A model generated the notes under the pieces. That model ran no database searches. It was not told the DNA's origin and saw nothing but the letters and a program-made list of their open reading frames with translations. A stretch of 64,000 nt of DNA from 13-2-20CM-68-14 sp051955535 (GTDB lineage Bacteria; Actinomycetota; Thermoleophilia; Gaiellales; Gaiellaceae): positions 1 through 64,000 of the forward strand of contig JBQCGP010000038.1 of assembly GCA_051955535.1 (NCBI GenBank). The letters run 5' to 3'. Shown one piece after another: positions 28,914-36,113 of this stretch. Each line of letters begins with the position of its first letter. Position 1 is the stretch's first letter. The position numbers and the translations under genes were made by a program.

Positions 28914-29305
28914 GCGCGCGGCTCCTGGACGTAGTAGCTGGCGAGCGAGACCGCGAGCTCGGCGGTGTACGCGAGCGCGTAGGTCAACGTCGCTGCGAGG
29001 CCGACCGCGCGGTTCGACGCCGTGACGGCGACGAGCACGACCAGCACCGCGAGTAGCCTTCCCATCATCCCGAACGCCAGCACGCTTGAGGCAGCGAGGT
29101 TATCCGCCGAAGGACGCACACGCGACAACAGCAGGCCGACTGCCTGGACCCCCAGCCAGACGACGACGGCGACGACCCAGCCGTCGACCGGCCAACCGGC
29201 CACGAGGAAGATCGGGAGCGCGAGTGCGATCACGACCGCGCCGGCGGCGACCGGAAGCAGGCGGCCCGGAACAGCGCGTGGCGCGCCGAGGGCGGTCGTC
29301 TTCAC
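28910..29305 (-). CDS. AtpI-like membrane protein of the ATP synthase operon
   Basis: A 131-residue, four-helix hydrophobic protein (LLPVAAGAVVIALALPIFLVAG; WVVAVVVWLGVQAVGLLLS; MMGRLLAVLVVLVAVTA; LAATLTYALAYTAELAVSLASYYV) immediately upstream of atpB. AtpI proteins assist assembly of the c-ring and metal loading. Sequence conservation in this family is weak, so the assignment rests on position, size and topology. Confidence 0.75.
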   Translation of the reverse strand: MKTTALGAPRAVPGRLLPVAAGAVVIALALPIFLVAGWPVDGWVVAVVVWLGVQAVGLLLSRVRPSADNLAASSVLAFGMMGRLLAVLVVLVAVTASNRAVGLAATLTYALAYTAELAVSLASYYVQEPRA

Positions 29306-29505
29306 GAAAGCGCCTCGCGGTAGCGGAAGTAGACCGCGGTGATCCCGGCCGGAACGCCGACCACTGCACCGCCGAGGATTCCGTAGCCGACCGAGCCGGC
29401 TGCCCAGCCGATCAGGGCGCCGATTCCGACCGAGGCGGCGGTGGTCGCGGCGAGGAGCATGCCTGCCCCCGCCGGCTGAAAAGTCGCGCGCGGAGCGGGC
29501 TCCAT
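29302..29505 (-). CDS. AtpZ-like two-helix membrane protein, first gene of the ATP synthase operon
   Basis: The product (MEPAPRATFQPAGAG...) is 67 residues with two membrane helices (MLLAATTAASVGIGALIGWAAG and VGYGILGGAVVGVPAGITAVYFRY), as in AtpZ proteins that accompany AtpI. The ATG at 29505 is preferred because a good promoter (29513-29540) ends 7 nt before it, implying a leaderless mRNA; Met codons further upstream would lie inside that promoter. It overlaps the next gene by 4 bp. Confidence 0.7.
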   Translation of the reverse strand: MEPAPRATFQPAGAGMLLAATTAASVGIGALIGWAAGSVGYGILGGAVVGVPAGITAVYFRYREALS

Positions 29506-29512
29506 CAACCCG

Positions 29513-29540
29513 AGCATATCAGAGTTTGTGACACCGACAA
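29513..29540 (-). promoter_or_regulatory. Promoter of the ATP synthase operon
   Basis: On the minus strand TTGTCG (-35, 29540-29535) and TATGCT (-10, 29518-29513) are 16 nt apart, with an extended TG one base before the -10. The -10 box ends 7 nt before the ATG of the first gene, so transcription should start at or next to the start codon. Confidence 0.6.
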
Positions 29541-29605
29541 TTCGCCATTTCTCCACGAAAAACGCCGATTTTGGGTGGACTTTGTTCAGTCGTTATCTTG
29601 CGCCG

Positions 29606-30322
29606 GTGCCGGATTTTGACGTCGAGACGATCGGGAGCGGGCCGCGTGTTGTCCTCGTGCATGGAAGCGTCGGCAACGGGCAGGCGACCTGGGACGCCGT
29701 CAGGCCGCTGGCCGATCGATTCGAGCTGGCGATCGTCAACCGGCCCGGCTATCCGCCGAACCCACCGCGAGAGCGTCTCGACTTCGACGAGCAGGCTGCG
29801 GAGATCGGCGAGATCGTCGGCCCGGGCGACCACCTCGTCGGCCATTCGTACGGCGGCGTCATCTCGCTGCTGATCGCGTCGAGGCAGCCGGTCCGGTCGC
29901 TGACGGTCAACGAGCCGCCTGCGTTCGGCATCGCGCGAGGAGACCCTGCGGTCGAGGCGTTCCTCGGCGCGTTGGAGGAAGCGCCCAGCGACCCGCGCGG
30001 CTACCTCGAGTTCTTCCTCCCGCTCGTCGGCAGCTCGCTGACGGTGCCCGACCCGCTGCCGCCCCCGCTCGAGACCGGCGCGCGCGCCGCGATGGCGGAG
30101 CGTCCGCCGCACGAGGCCGAGATCCCGCTCGACGAGCTCGCGGCGGCGCCGTTTCCGAAGCTGGTCGTCTCCGGGGGGCACAACGCGGCGTTCGACGCCG
30201 TCATCGACGTCCTTGTACAGCGGCTGGGCGCGGAGCGTGCCGTCGTTCCGGGAGCCGGCCACAGCATCCCGCGCGCGCCGGGCTACGGCGAGACCCTCGC
30301 GGCGTTCCTCGACTCGGCGTGA
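29606..30322 (+). CDS. Alpha/beta-hydrolase fold protein
   Basis: A hydrolase of unknown substrate. The oxyanion segment VLVHGSVGN, nucleophile elbow GHSYGGV (Ser) and the final GAGHS histidine are present, with an acidic residue between. The GTG at 29606 gives MPDFDVETIGSGPRVVLVHG, about 238 residues; an in-frame GTG at 29528 is less likely because it overlaps the divergent promoter. It overlaps the acetyltransferase gene by 4 bp and heads the plus-strand group. Confidence 0.88.
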   Translation: MPDFDVETIGSGPRVVLVHGSVGNGQATWDAVRPLADRFELAIVNRPGYPPNPPRERLDFDEQAAEIGEIVGPGDHLVGHSYGGVISLLIASRQPVRSLTVNEPPAFGIARGDPAVEAFLGALEEAPSDPRGYLEFFLPLVGSSLTVPDPLPPPLETGARAAMAERPPHEAEIPLDELAAAPFPKLVVSGGHNAAFDAVIDVLVQRLGAERAVVPGAGHSIPRAPGYGETLAAFLDSA

Positions 30323-30825
30323 TCACGCTGCCGATCGAGACCGAGCGCCTGCGGATCCGGCAGGTCGAGCCGGCCGCCGACGCTGAGCCGTTCTTCGAGC
30401 TGTGGGGAGATCCCGACGCGATGCGGTTCGTTCGTCCGGCCAGCCAAAGCGTCCGGGAGGTCCGCGAGTGGCTCCAGAGGATTCGGGAGTGGAGCGAATG
30501 GGGCCTCTGGGCGCTCGACGAGCGCAAGGGCGGGCGGCTGGTCGGCATGGCCGGCCTTTTTCCGCTCGCCAACGAAGGCCCGGAGATCGAGCTCGCGTAC
30601 CACATCGTCCCGTCGCAGTGGGGCCACGGCTACGCGACGGAGGCGGGCGCGGCGCTGCTCGCGGCCGCGTGGCGTGACACGGACCTCGATCACGTCGTCG
30701 CCGTCGCGTTCGAGGAGAACCGGGGCTCGACTCGGGTGATGGAGAAGCTCGGCATGACGCACGAAGGTCCGACCCGCTATCGCGAGCACGACATGGTGCG
30801 CTACTCGATCGCCAGGCCGCAGTGA
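30319..30825 (+). CDS. GNAT family N-acetyltransferase
   Basis: Transfers an acetyl group from acetyl-CoA to an amine; similar to RimJ/RimL-type proteins. It begins TLPIETERLRIRQVEPAADAEPFFELW, and the acetyl-CoA pyrophosphate loop is SQWGHGYATEAGAAL, followed by FEENRGSTRVMEKLGM. It is 168 residues. The GTG start overlaps the hydrolase stop (GTGA), and its own stop overlaps the next gene. Confidence 0.9.
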   Translation: MITLPIETERLRIRQVEPAADAEPFFELWGDPDAMRFVRPASQSVREVREWLQRIREWSEWGLWALDERKGGRLVGMAGLFPLANEGPEIELAYHIVPSQWGHGYATEAGAALLAAAWRDTDLDHVVAVAFEENRGSTRVMEKLGMTHEGPTRYREHDMVRYSIARPQ

Positions 30826-31826
30826 AGATCTGGGTCGATCTGACCAACCCGGCGCACGTGATCGTGCTGCGGCCCCTGGTGGAGCTGCTCGAGGCCGGCG
30901 GCCACGAGGTGACCATGACGGCACGGCCGCTCTCGCACACGACTGAGCTGCTCGACGACTGGGGTCATCCGTACACGGCGATCGGACACCACGGCGGCGC
31001 GGGCATGCTCGGCAAGGCGCTGGCGGCCGGGTCGCGGGTCGTGCAGGCGTTCGGGTTCGCACGCGGCAAGAACTTCGACTACGGGCTCGCACACGGGTCG
31101 ACGGACGTGCCACCGGTGGGCCGCGTGCTCGGGATCCCGAACACGACGATGTTCGACTACGAGTGGGCGCGGCTCCAGCACGAGGTCAACTGCCGCCTTG
31201 CGCCGCGCGTGCTCGTACCCGACGCGATTCCTGCCGAGCGGCTCGCCCAGTACGGCGCCCGTCCGCCGAAGCTCGTGCAGTACCCCGGCCTGAAGGAGGA
31301 GTACTACCTCGCTGACTTCGAACCGGATTCCGCCGTGCTCGGGGACCTCGGACTCGACCCGGCGCGAGTGATCGCGGTCGTGCGTACGGCGCCCTCGTAT
31401 GCGCTCTACCTCGGCGGCTCTGAGAACGAGCTCGTTCCGCGGGTGCTGCGCCGGCTGCTCGACGAGGGCGCGCAGGTGGTCGTGCTCGCGCGGACCGACG
31501 AGCAGAGGCGCGCGCTTCGGGACGTCGATCCAGCGCTGGTCGTCCCCGAGCGCGCCGTCGACGGCCGCAGCCTCGCAGGGCTCGCCGACCTCGTCGTCTC
31601 GGCCGGTGGGACGATGATCCGCGAGGCGGCCGTTCTCGGGACGCCGGTCTGGTCGATCTTCGAGGGCCGCCTCGGCGCCGTCGACGAACTGCTCGAGCGC
31701 GAGGGTCGCGTCCGCTTCCTGCGCGACCCCGGCGAGCTGGTCGTCGAGAAAGCTCCGGCGACACGCGAGCGACGCGGCCGGCGCGACCCCGCCGACTTGC
31801 TCCGGCTGGCGGTTCCGTCCTTTTAG
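30822..31826 (+). CDS. DUF354 protein (GT-B fold glycosyltransferase or epimerase-like)
   Basis: The start MKIWVDLTNPAHVIVLRPLVELLEAGGHEVTMTAR is the DUF354 signature, and the C-terminal SAGGTMIREAAVLGTPVWSIFEGRLGAVDELL resembles the UDP-sugar-binding half of UDP-GlcNAc 2-epimerases and MurG-like transferases. It has 334 residues, no membrane segment. The setting beside wecA and nucleotide-sugar genes suggests use of a nucleotide sugar. Its TAG stop overlaps the stop of the convergent wecA gene. Confidence 0.85.
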   Translation: MKIWVDLTNPAHVIVLRPLVELLEAGGHEVTMTARPLSHTTELLDDWGHPYTAIGHHGGAGMLGKALAAGSRVVQAFGFARGKNFDYGLAHGSTDVPPVGRVLGIPNTTMFDYEWARLQHEVNCRLAPRVLVPDAIPAERLAQYGARPPKLVQYPGLKEEYYLADFEPDSAVLGDLGLDPARVIAVVRTAPSYALYLGGSENELVPRVLRRLLDEGAQVVVLARTDEQRRALRDVDPALVVPERAVDGRSLAGLADLVVSAGGTMIREAAVLGTPVWSIFEGRLGAVDELLEREGRVRFLRDPGELVVEKAPATRERRGRRDPADLLRLAVPSF

Positions 31827-33001
31827 CGGCGGCCGCCGGCCGACAACGCGCGTTCGACCGCTTCCTCGCGCTCCGGCTCGGCCTCGGGACGGCCGCGCCG
31901 AAGCAGCTGCAAGTGCCGCGACTTGAGGATCTCGAGCGAGTAGACCATCCATATCGACGCGGCCAGGACGACGACGCCGACGGCGATCGCGATCAGCGTA
32001 TTCCGGAGGTCCCACTGGCCAAGCGGCCGCGGCGGGACGAAGCGCAGCAGGATCGCGTACGAGGCGAGCAGGAGCGCCCAGAGGTGCAGGTACGCGGCCG
32101 TGCGGCGCTGTGAGAACCCGATGCGCATGAAGCGGTGGTAGAAGTGGTTCTGGTCGGGGGCAAACGGCGAGCGCTTGTACTTGAGGCGCTTCAGAACGAC
32201 GAACGACGTGTCGAGGATCGGCACGGCCAGAACGAGCAGGGGGCCGACCAACGCGATCGTCGCTGCCGTCTTCAAGACGCCTTCGACGGCTACGCAGGCG
32301 AGCAGACAGCCGAGCGCGAGCGCCCCCGTGTCGCCCATGAAGATCTTGGCCGGGTTGTAGTTGTGGCGCAGGAACGCGAGCGTCGCGCCACATACGATCG
32401 CGGCCAGCACGGCCGCGTCGGTGCGCGCGAACGACGCCGCGAGCAACGCGAACGAGCCCGATGCGATCGCGACGATCCCCGAGGCGAGCCCGTCCATCCC
32501 GTCGATCAGGTTGACGAGGTTCGCAAGCAGCGCGATCCAGAAGATCGTCAGTGGATAGGCGCCCCAGCCCAGGTCGAAGTTGCCGACGAGCGGCAGGCCG
32601 CCGCTCTCCCACTTCAGCCCGAAGCCGGCGACCGGAATCAGCGCCGCGACCACGATCCCGAGCATCTTGATGCTCGGGTTGAGGCCGTGAAGGTCGTCGA
32701 TCAGGCCGATCGCGGCGACCATGAGCGTCCCCAGCAGGATTCCGAGGTACACGCCTTCCGGCTTGACGAAGATCACCGTCGCGACCGCGATCGCGATCAC
32801 GATCCCGATCCCGCCGATGCGCGGAATCGGCTTGCCGCCGTGCACGCGCGGACGGTCCGCCTTGTCGTCGACGCCGCCGATCCGGGGGGCGAGCCAGACG
32901 ACGAGCGGCGTCAGCGCAAGGACGATTCCTGCCGCGGTCAGGAAGCCCCAGATCGCGTTGCTGTCGCGAAACAGCGCGTGCAGCGAGTCCGCGAAGGACA
33001 T
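31823..33001 (-). CDS. wecA: Undecaprenyl-phosphate sugar-1-phosphate transferase (MraY/WecA family)
   Basis: The enzyme loads a sugar phosphate, probably GlcNAc-1-P, onto the lipid carrier undecaprenyl phosphate, the first step of wall polymer or O-glycan synthesis. It has about 10-11 membrane helices with the motifs DDLHGLNPSIK, NLVNLIDGMDGLA and MGDTGALALG, and the cytoplasmic His loop FAPDQNHFYHRFMRIG. The ATG at 33001 (MSFADSLHALF) is preferred over a GTG at 33022 because an extended -10 box ends 7 nt before it. wecA upstream of the ATP operon is ancestral actinobacterial order. Confidence 0.93.
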   Translation of the reverse strand: MSFADSLHALFRDSNAIWGFLTAAGIVLALTPLVVWLAPRIGGVDDKADRPRVHGGKPIPRIGGIGIVIAIAVATVIFVKPEGVYLGILLGTLMVAAIGLIDDLHGLNPSIKMLGIVVAALIPVAGFGLKWESGGLPLVGNFDLGWGAYPLTIFWIALLANLVNLIDGMDGLASGIVAIASGSFALLAASFARTDAAVLAAIVCGATLAFLRHNYNPAKIFMGDTGALALGCLLACVAVEGVLKTAATIALVGPLLVLAVPILDTSFVVLKRLKYKRSPFAPDQNHFYHRFMRIGFSQRRTAAYLHLWALLLASYAILLRFVPPRPLGQWDLRNTLIAIAVGVVVLAASIWMVYSLEILKSRHLQLLRRGRPEAEPEREEAVERALSAGGRR

Positions 33002-33008
33002 CAGACCG

Positions 33009-33017
33009 GTTATACCA
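33009..33017 (-). promoter_or_regulatory. Extended -10 promoter element of wecA
   Basis: The minus strand reads TGG TATAAC, 7 nt before the ATG. No good -35 is visible, as expected for an extended -10 promoter. The spacing implies a leaderless transcript. Confidence 0.5.
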
Positions 33018-33091
33018 GTCACTTATGCAGGAATCCTGCCCCCCGGCCGATACTGGTTCTGCCAGGACACGTTGCTAGCCTGCACACCTTC

Positions 33092-34402
33092 TTGAGCAAG
33101 GTTCTCTCACCGGAAACGACCTTCGACGATCGCGTCGCGGAGCGCACCGCGGCGATCGGGATCGTCGGGCTCGGCTACGCGGGCCTGCCGCTGGCGATGG
33201 CTTTCGCGGAGACCGGCTTTGCCGTGACCGGGATCGACATCAACGAGCGGCGCGTCCGCTCCGTCCAGGAGCATCGCTCCTACCTCGTCGACGTTCCGGC
33301 CGAGCGCTACGAAGACCTCGACGGCAGCCTTTCCGCAACGACGGATTTCGCGGCGGTTCGCGAACTCGACGCCCTGACGATCTGCGTCCCGACGCCGCTC
33401 TCGAAGACGCGCACGCCCGACCTGAACTACATCGTCTCAGCGGCCGAGTCGGTCGGCTCGAACATCAACGGGGGAACGCTGATCGTCCTGCAGTCGACGA
33501 CGCATCCGGGGACGACCGAGGAGATCGTGCTGCCTATCCTCGAGGAGCGCTCAGGCGGCAAGGTCGGCAAGGACTTCTTCCTCGGCTACGCGCCCGAGCG
33601 GGTCGACCCAGGTAACGCGAGGTTCACGATCAAGAACACGCCCAAGCTCGTGGCCGGGGTCACCGAGGAATGCCTGCGGCGCACGGCGCTCCTCTACGAG
33701 CAGATCGTCGACACGGTGCAGCCTGTCTCGAGCCCGATGGTCGCCGAGACGGCGAAGCTGCACGAGAACACTTTCCGCGCCGTCAACATTGCGCTCGCGA
33801 ACGAGCTCGCGCTGATGTGCGACCGGCTCGGCATCTCCCCGTGGGAGGTGATCGAGGCCGCATCCTCGAAGCCGTTCGGCTTCCTGCCTCACTACCCGGG
33901 CCCCGGGCTCGGCGGCGACTGCATCCCGGTCGTGCCGCACTTTCTTGCATGGCGTCTGCGCGAGTACGGCTACTCGGCGCGGCTGATCGAGGCGGCGCAC
34001 GAGATCAACGCCGCGATGCCGCTGTTCGTCGTCCAGAAGATCTCGGACGCGCTGAACGAAGCCGGCCGGCCTATCAAGGGCTCGCGGCTGCTTCTGCTCG
34101 GCATGGCCTACAAGGCCGACGTCCACGACACGCGCGAGTCGCCGTCGCTGGAGATCATGCGCCAGTTGATCCAGCGGGGCGGCGACGTCCGCTACTGCGA
34201 CCCGTGGGTCTCCGAGGTAGAGCTCGACGGCGTCACGCACAGGTCGGTCGAGTGGTCCACGGACGAGCTGGCCGCCGCCGACTGCGTGGTCGTGCTGACG
34301 CCGCACACGGTCTTCGCGGAGAACCCGCTCTGGGATCATGCGCAGCTGATCGTGGACACGCGGCATGCGGTCCCGGACGGGCCGACCGTCCACCAGATCT
34401 AG
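33092..34402 (+). CDS. Nucleotide sugar dehydrogenase (UDP-ManNAc/UDP-GlcNAc dehydrogenase type)
   Basis: Oxidises C6 of a UDP-HexNAc to a uronic acid. The Rossmann motif IGIVGLGYAGLPLAMAFAETG, the Lys/Asn segment AKLHENTFRAVNIALANELA and the catalytic cysteine in GPGLGGDCIPVVP (rather than the GGSCFPKD of UDP-glucose dehydrogenases) place it in the WecC/WbpA branch. The start is uncertain: TTG 33092 gives 436 residues; no ATG or GTG fits. It is the second sugar dehydrogenase of the window and the first of five linked plus-strand sugar genes. Confidence 0.9.
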   Translation: MSKVLSPETTFDDRVAERTAAIGIVGLGYAGLPLAMAFAETGFAVTGIDINERRVRSVQEHRSYLVDVPAERYEDLDGSLSATTDFAAVRELDALTICVPTPLSKTRTPDLNYIVSAAESVGSNINGGTLIVLQSTTHPGTTEEIVLPILEERSGGKVGKDFFLGYAPERVDPGNARFTIKNTPKLVAGVTEECLRRTALLYEQIVDTVQPVSSPMVAETAKLHENTFRAVNIALANELALMCDRLGISPWEVIEAASSKPFGFLPHYPGPGLGGDCIPVVPHFLAWRLREYGYSARLIEAAHEINAAMPLFVVQKISDALNEAGRPIKGSRLLLLGMAYKADVHDTRESPSLEIMRQLIQRGGDVRYCDPWVSEVELDGVTHRSVEWSTDELAAADCVVVLTPHTVFAENPLWDHAQLIVDTRHAVPDGPTVHQI

Positions 34403-34404
34403 GT

Positions 34405-35241
34405 TTGGCGCGGCTCCTGGTCCTCGGGGCCGGGTACATCGGCGCGAAGCTGGCCGAGCTCGCGCTGGCCGACGGCCACGAAGTCGTGCTCGCCGACAAC
34501 TGGTTCGCAACCGAGCGGGCGCAGCTCGCCGAGCTCGAGGGCGCGGGTGCGCGGGTCGAGACGGCCGACATTCGGGACGACCTCGGCGGACTCCTCGCCG
34601 AGAGGCCCGACGTGGTCTACCTGCTCGCCGCCCAGGCGTCGCGCCCGCTCTCGGTACGGGACCCCCACTACACGGAGCAGACGAACGTGACCGGGACGCG
34701 GCGGGTCGGCGCTGCTGTCGGCGAGGCCGGCTTGCCGTTCCTGGTCTTCGGCTCGTCGCTCCACGTCTACGGAAGCGGGCTGTCCGGCGAGATCGGGCCG
34801 TCGACGCCGTACGGGCCGCAGCGGGACCTCGCCCACCTCTCGAAGGTCTACGGCGAACAGTCGCTCTCGATCGAAGCAGACCGCCACGGTTTCGGGCTCG
34901 CGATCCTGCGGCTGGGGATCGTCTACGGGCCGAGCCCGGTCGAGCATTCGGCAGAGGGGTCGCAAACCGTGGTCGACAAGTTCCGGAGGCTCGCGGCGGG
35001 CGGCGAGGAGCTGCCGCTCGACGACGGCGGCGGCGCCACCATCGGCGTCGTTCACGTCGAGGATGCAGCGCGGATCCTGCTCGCGGCTCGGCCCGGGGTC
35101 GAGAACCTCGCCGCGGAGACGGTGACCGTCGCCGACGTCGCCGCACTGGCGCGCGGGGACGAGCCCGCCGGAGGGGCGTCGTTCACGGTCTCGTCTCCGT
35201 TCTCGTACAGACACCGGCTCGCGGACTACCTGCGTCGATGA
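34405..35241 (+). CDS. NAD-dependent epimerase/dehydratase (extended SDR)
   Basis: Starts TTG (34405), 2 bp after the dehydrogenase stop. The Rossmann motif LLVLGAGYIGAKLAELALADGH, HVYGSG and the active-site YG..SKVYGEQ (catalytic Tyr may be the one in SKVYGEQSL or TPYGPQ; alignment unclear) are visible. The length of 278 residues is a little short for the family. Probably a nucleotide-sugar epimerase or reductase acting after the dehydrogenase. Confidence 0.83.
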   Translation: MARLLVLGAGYIGAKLAELALADGHEVVLADNWFATERAQLAELEGAGARVETADIRDDLGGLLAERPDVVYLLAAQASRPLSVRDPHYTEQTNVTGTRRVGAAVGEAGLPFLVFGSSLHVYGSGLSGEIGPSTPYGPQRDLAHLSKVYGEQSLSIEADRHGFGLAILRLGIVYGPSPVEHSAEGSQTVVDKFRRLAAGGEELPLDDGGGATIGVVHVEDAARILLAARPGVENLAAETVTVADVAALARGDEPAGGASFTVSSPFSYRHRLADYLRR

Positions 35242-36113
35242 AGGTTCTCGTCACGGGCGCCGCCGGCTTCCTCGGCTCGCAGGCGGCAATGCTGTTCGAG
35301 CGAGACGGCCACGAGGTCGTCCGGCTCGGCCGCCCGGAAGGCGCCGATCGCGCCGGCGTTCCGCCGGCCGACGTACGCCGCGACGCGGGCGACCCAAACG
35401 TGCGCGGGCTGATCGCCGGGTGCGACGCTGTCCTGCACTTCGCCGGCATCCCGGATCCCGCGCGTGCACGCGAGGACCCCACCCGCGCCGTCCGGGAGAA
35501 CGCCGGCACGACCCTGAACCTGCTCGAGGGCTGCGCCGAGCACGGCGCCGGCCTCGTCTACCCCTCGACGCTGCGCGCGGCGCTCGACCCGCCGCCCGAT
35601 CCTTATGCGCACTCGAAGCGTCTCGGCGAGGAGGCTTGCCGCCTGCACCGCGCGCCGACGCTGGTCGTGCGGCTGCCTTCCGTCTACGGGCCCGGCCAGG
35701 TCGCCTGGGAAGGAGCGACCGGCGCGATCGCCTCGTTCGCGGCCCGTGCGCTGGCCGGCGAGCCGATCGTCATCGTCGGCGATCCGGAGCGCAGCCGCGA
35801 CTTCATCTACGTCGAGGACGCGCTCGGTGCGATCGAGGCCATGGTGGCCGGGCAACGCTGGAACGAAACGGTGCTGATCGCCACCGGACGCTCCACGCCG
35901 TTGCGGGTCGCCGCAGAGCTGGTGCGTGACGCCGCCGGCTCCCCGGCTCCGATCGAGACCCCGGGAGGGGACTTGCCGGCCGGCGAGAACGAAAGCTACC
36001 GGGGTGCCCCGGAGGCGCCGTTACCCTTGAACGTGCCCTTGGAAGAGGGCGTCCGCCGCTATGTCGACTGGCTCAAACACCACCCCGCTTCTCAAGTCCG
36101 CGCCGGAGCCTGA
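35238..36113 (+). CDS. NAD-dependent epimerase/dehydratase (extended SDR)
   Basis: The protein MKVLVTGAAGFLGSQAAMLFERDGHEVVRLGRP has the TGAAGFLG cofactor loop; YAHSKRLGEE is the YxxxK active site and RLPSVYGPGQ the substrate contact. RDFIYVEDALGAIEAM is the usual C-terminal block of nucleotide-sugar epimerases. It has 291 residues. The ATG overlaps the preceding stop, and the gene overlaps the next one by 53 bp. Confidence 0.9.
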   Translation: MKVLVTGAAGFLGSQAAMLFERDGHEVVRLGRPEGADRAGVPPADVRRDAGDPNVRGLIAGCDAVLHFAGIPDPARAREDPTRAVRENAGTTLNLLEGCAEHGAGLVYPSTLRAALDPPPDPYAHSKRLGEEACRLHRAPTLVVRLPSVYGPGQVAWEGATGAIASFAARALAGEPIVIVGDPERSRDFIYVEDALGAIEAMVAGQRWNETVLIATGRSTPLRVAAELVRDAAGSPAPIETPGGDLPAGENESYRGAPEAPLPLNVPLEEGVRRYVDWLKHHPASQVRAGA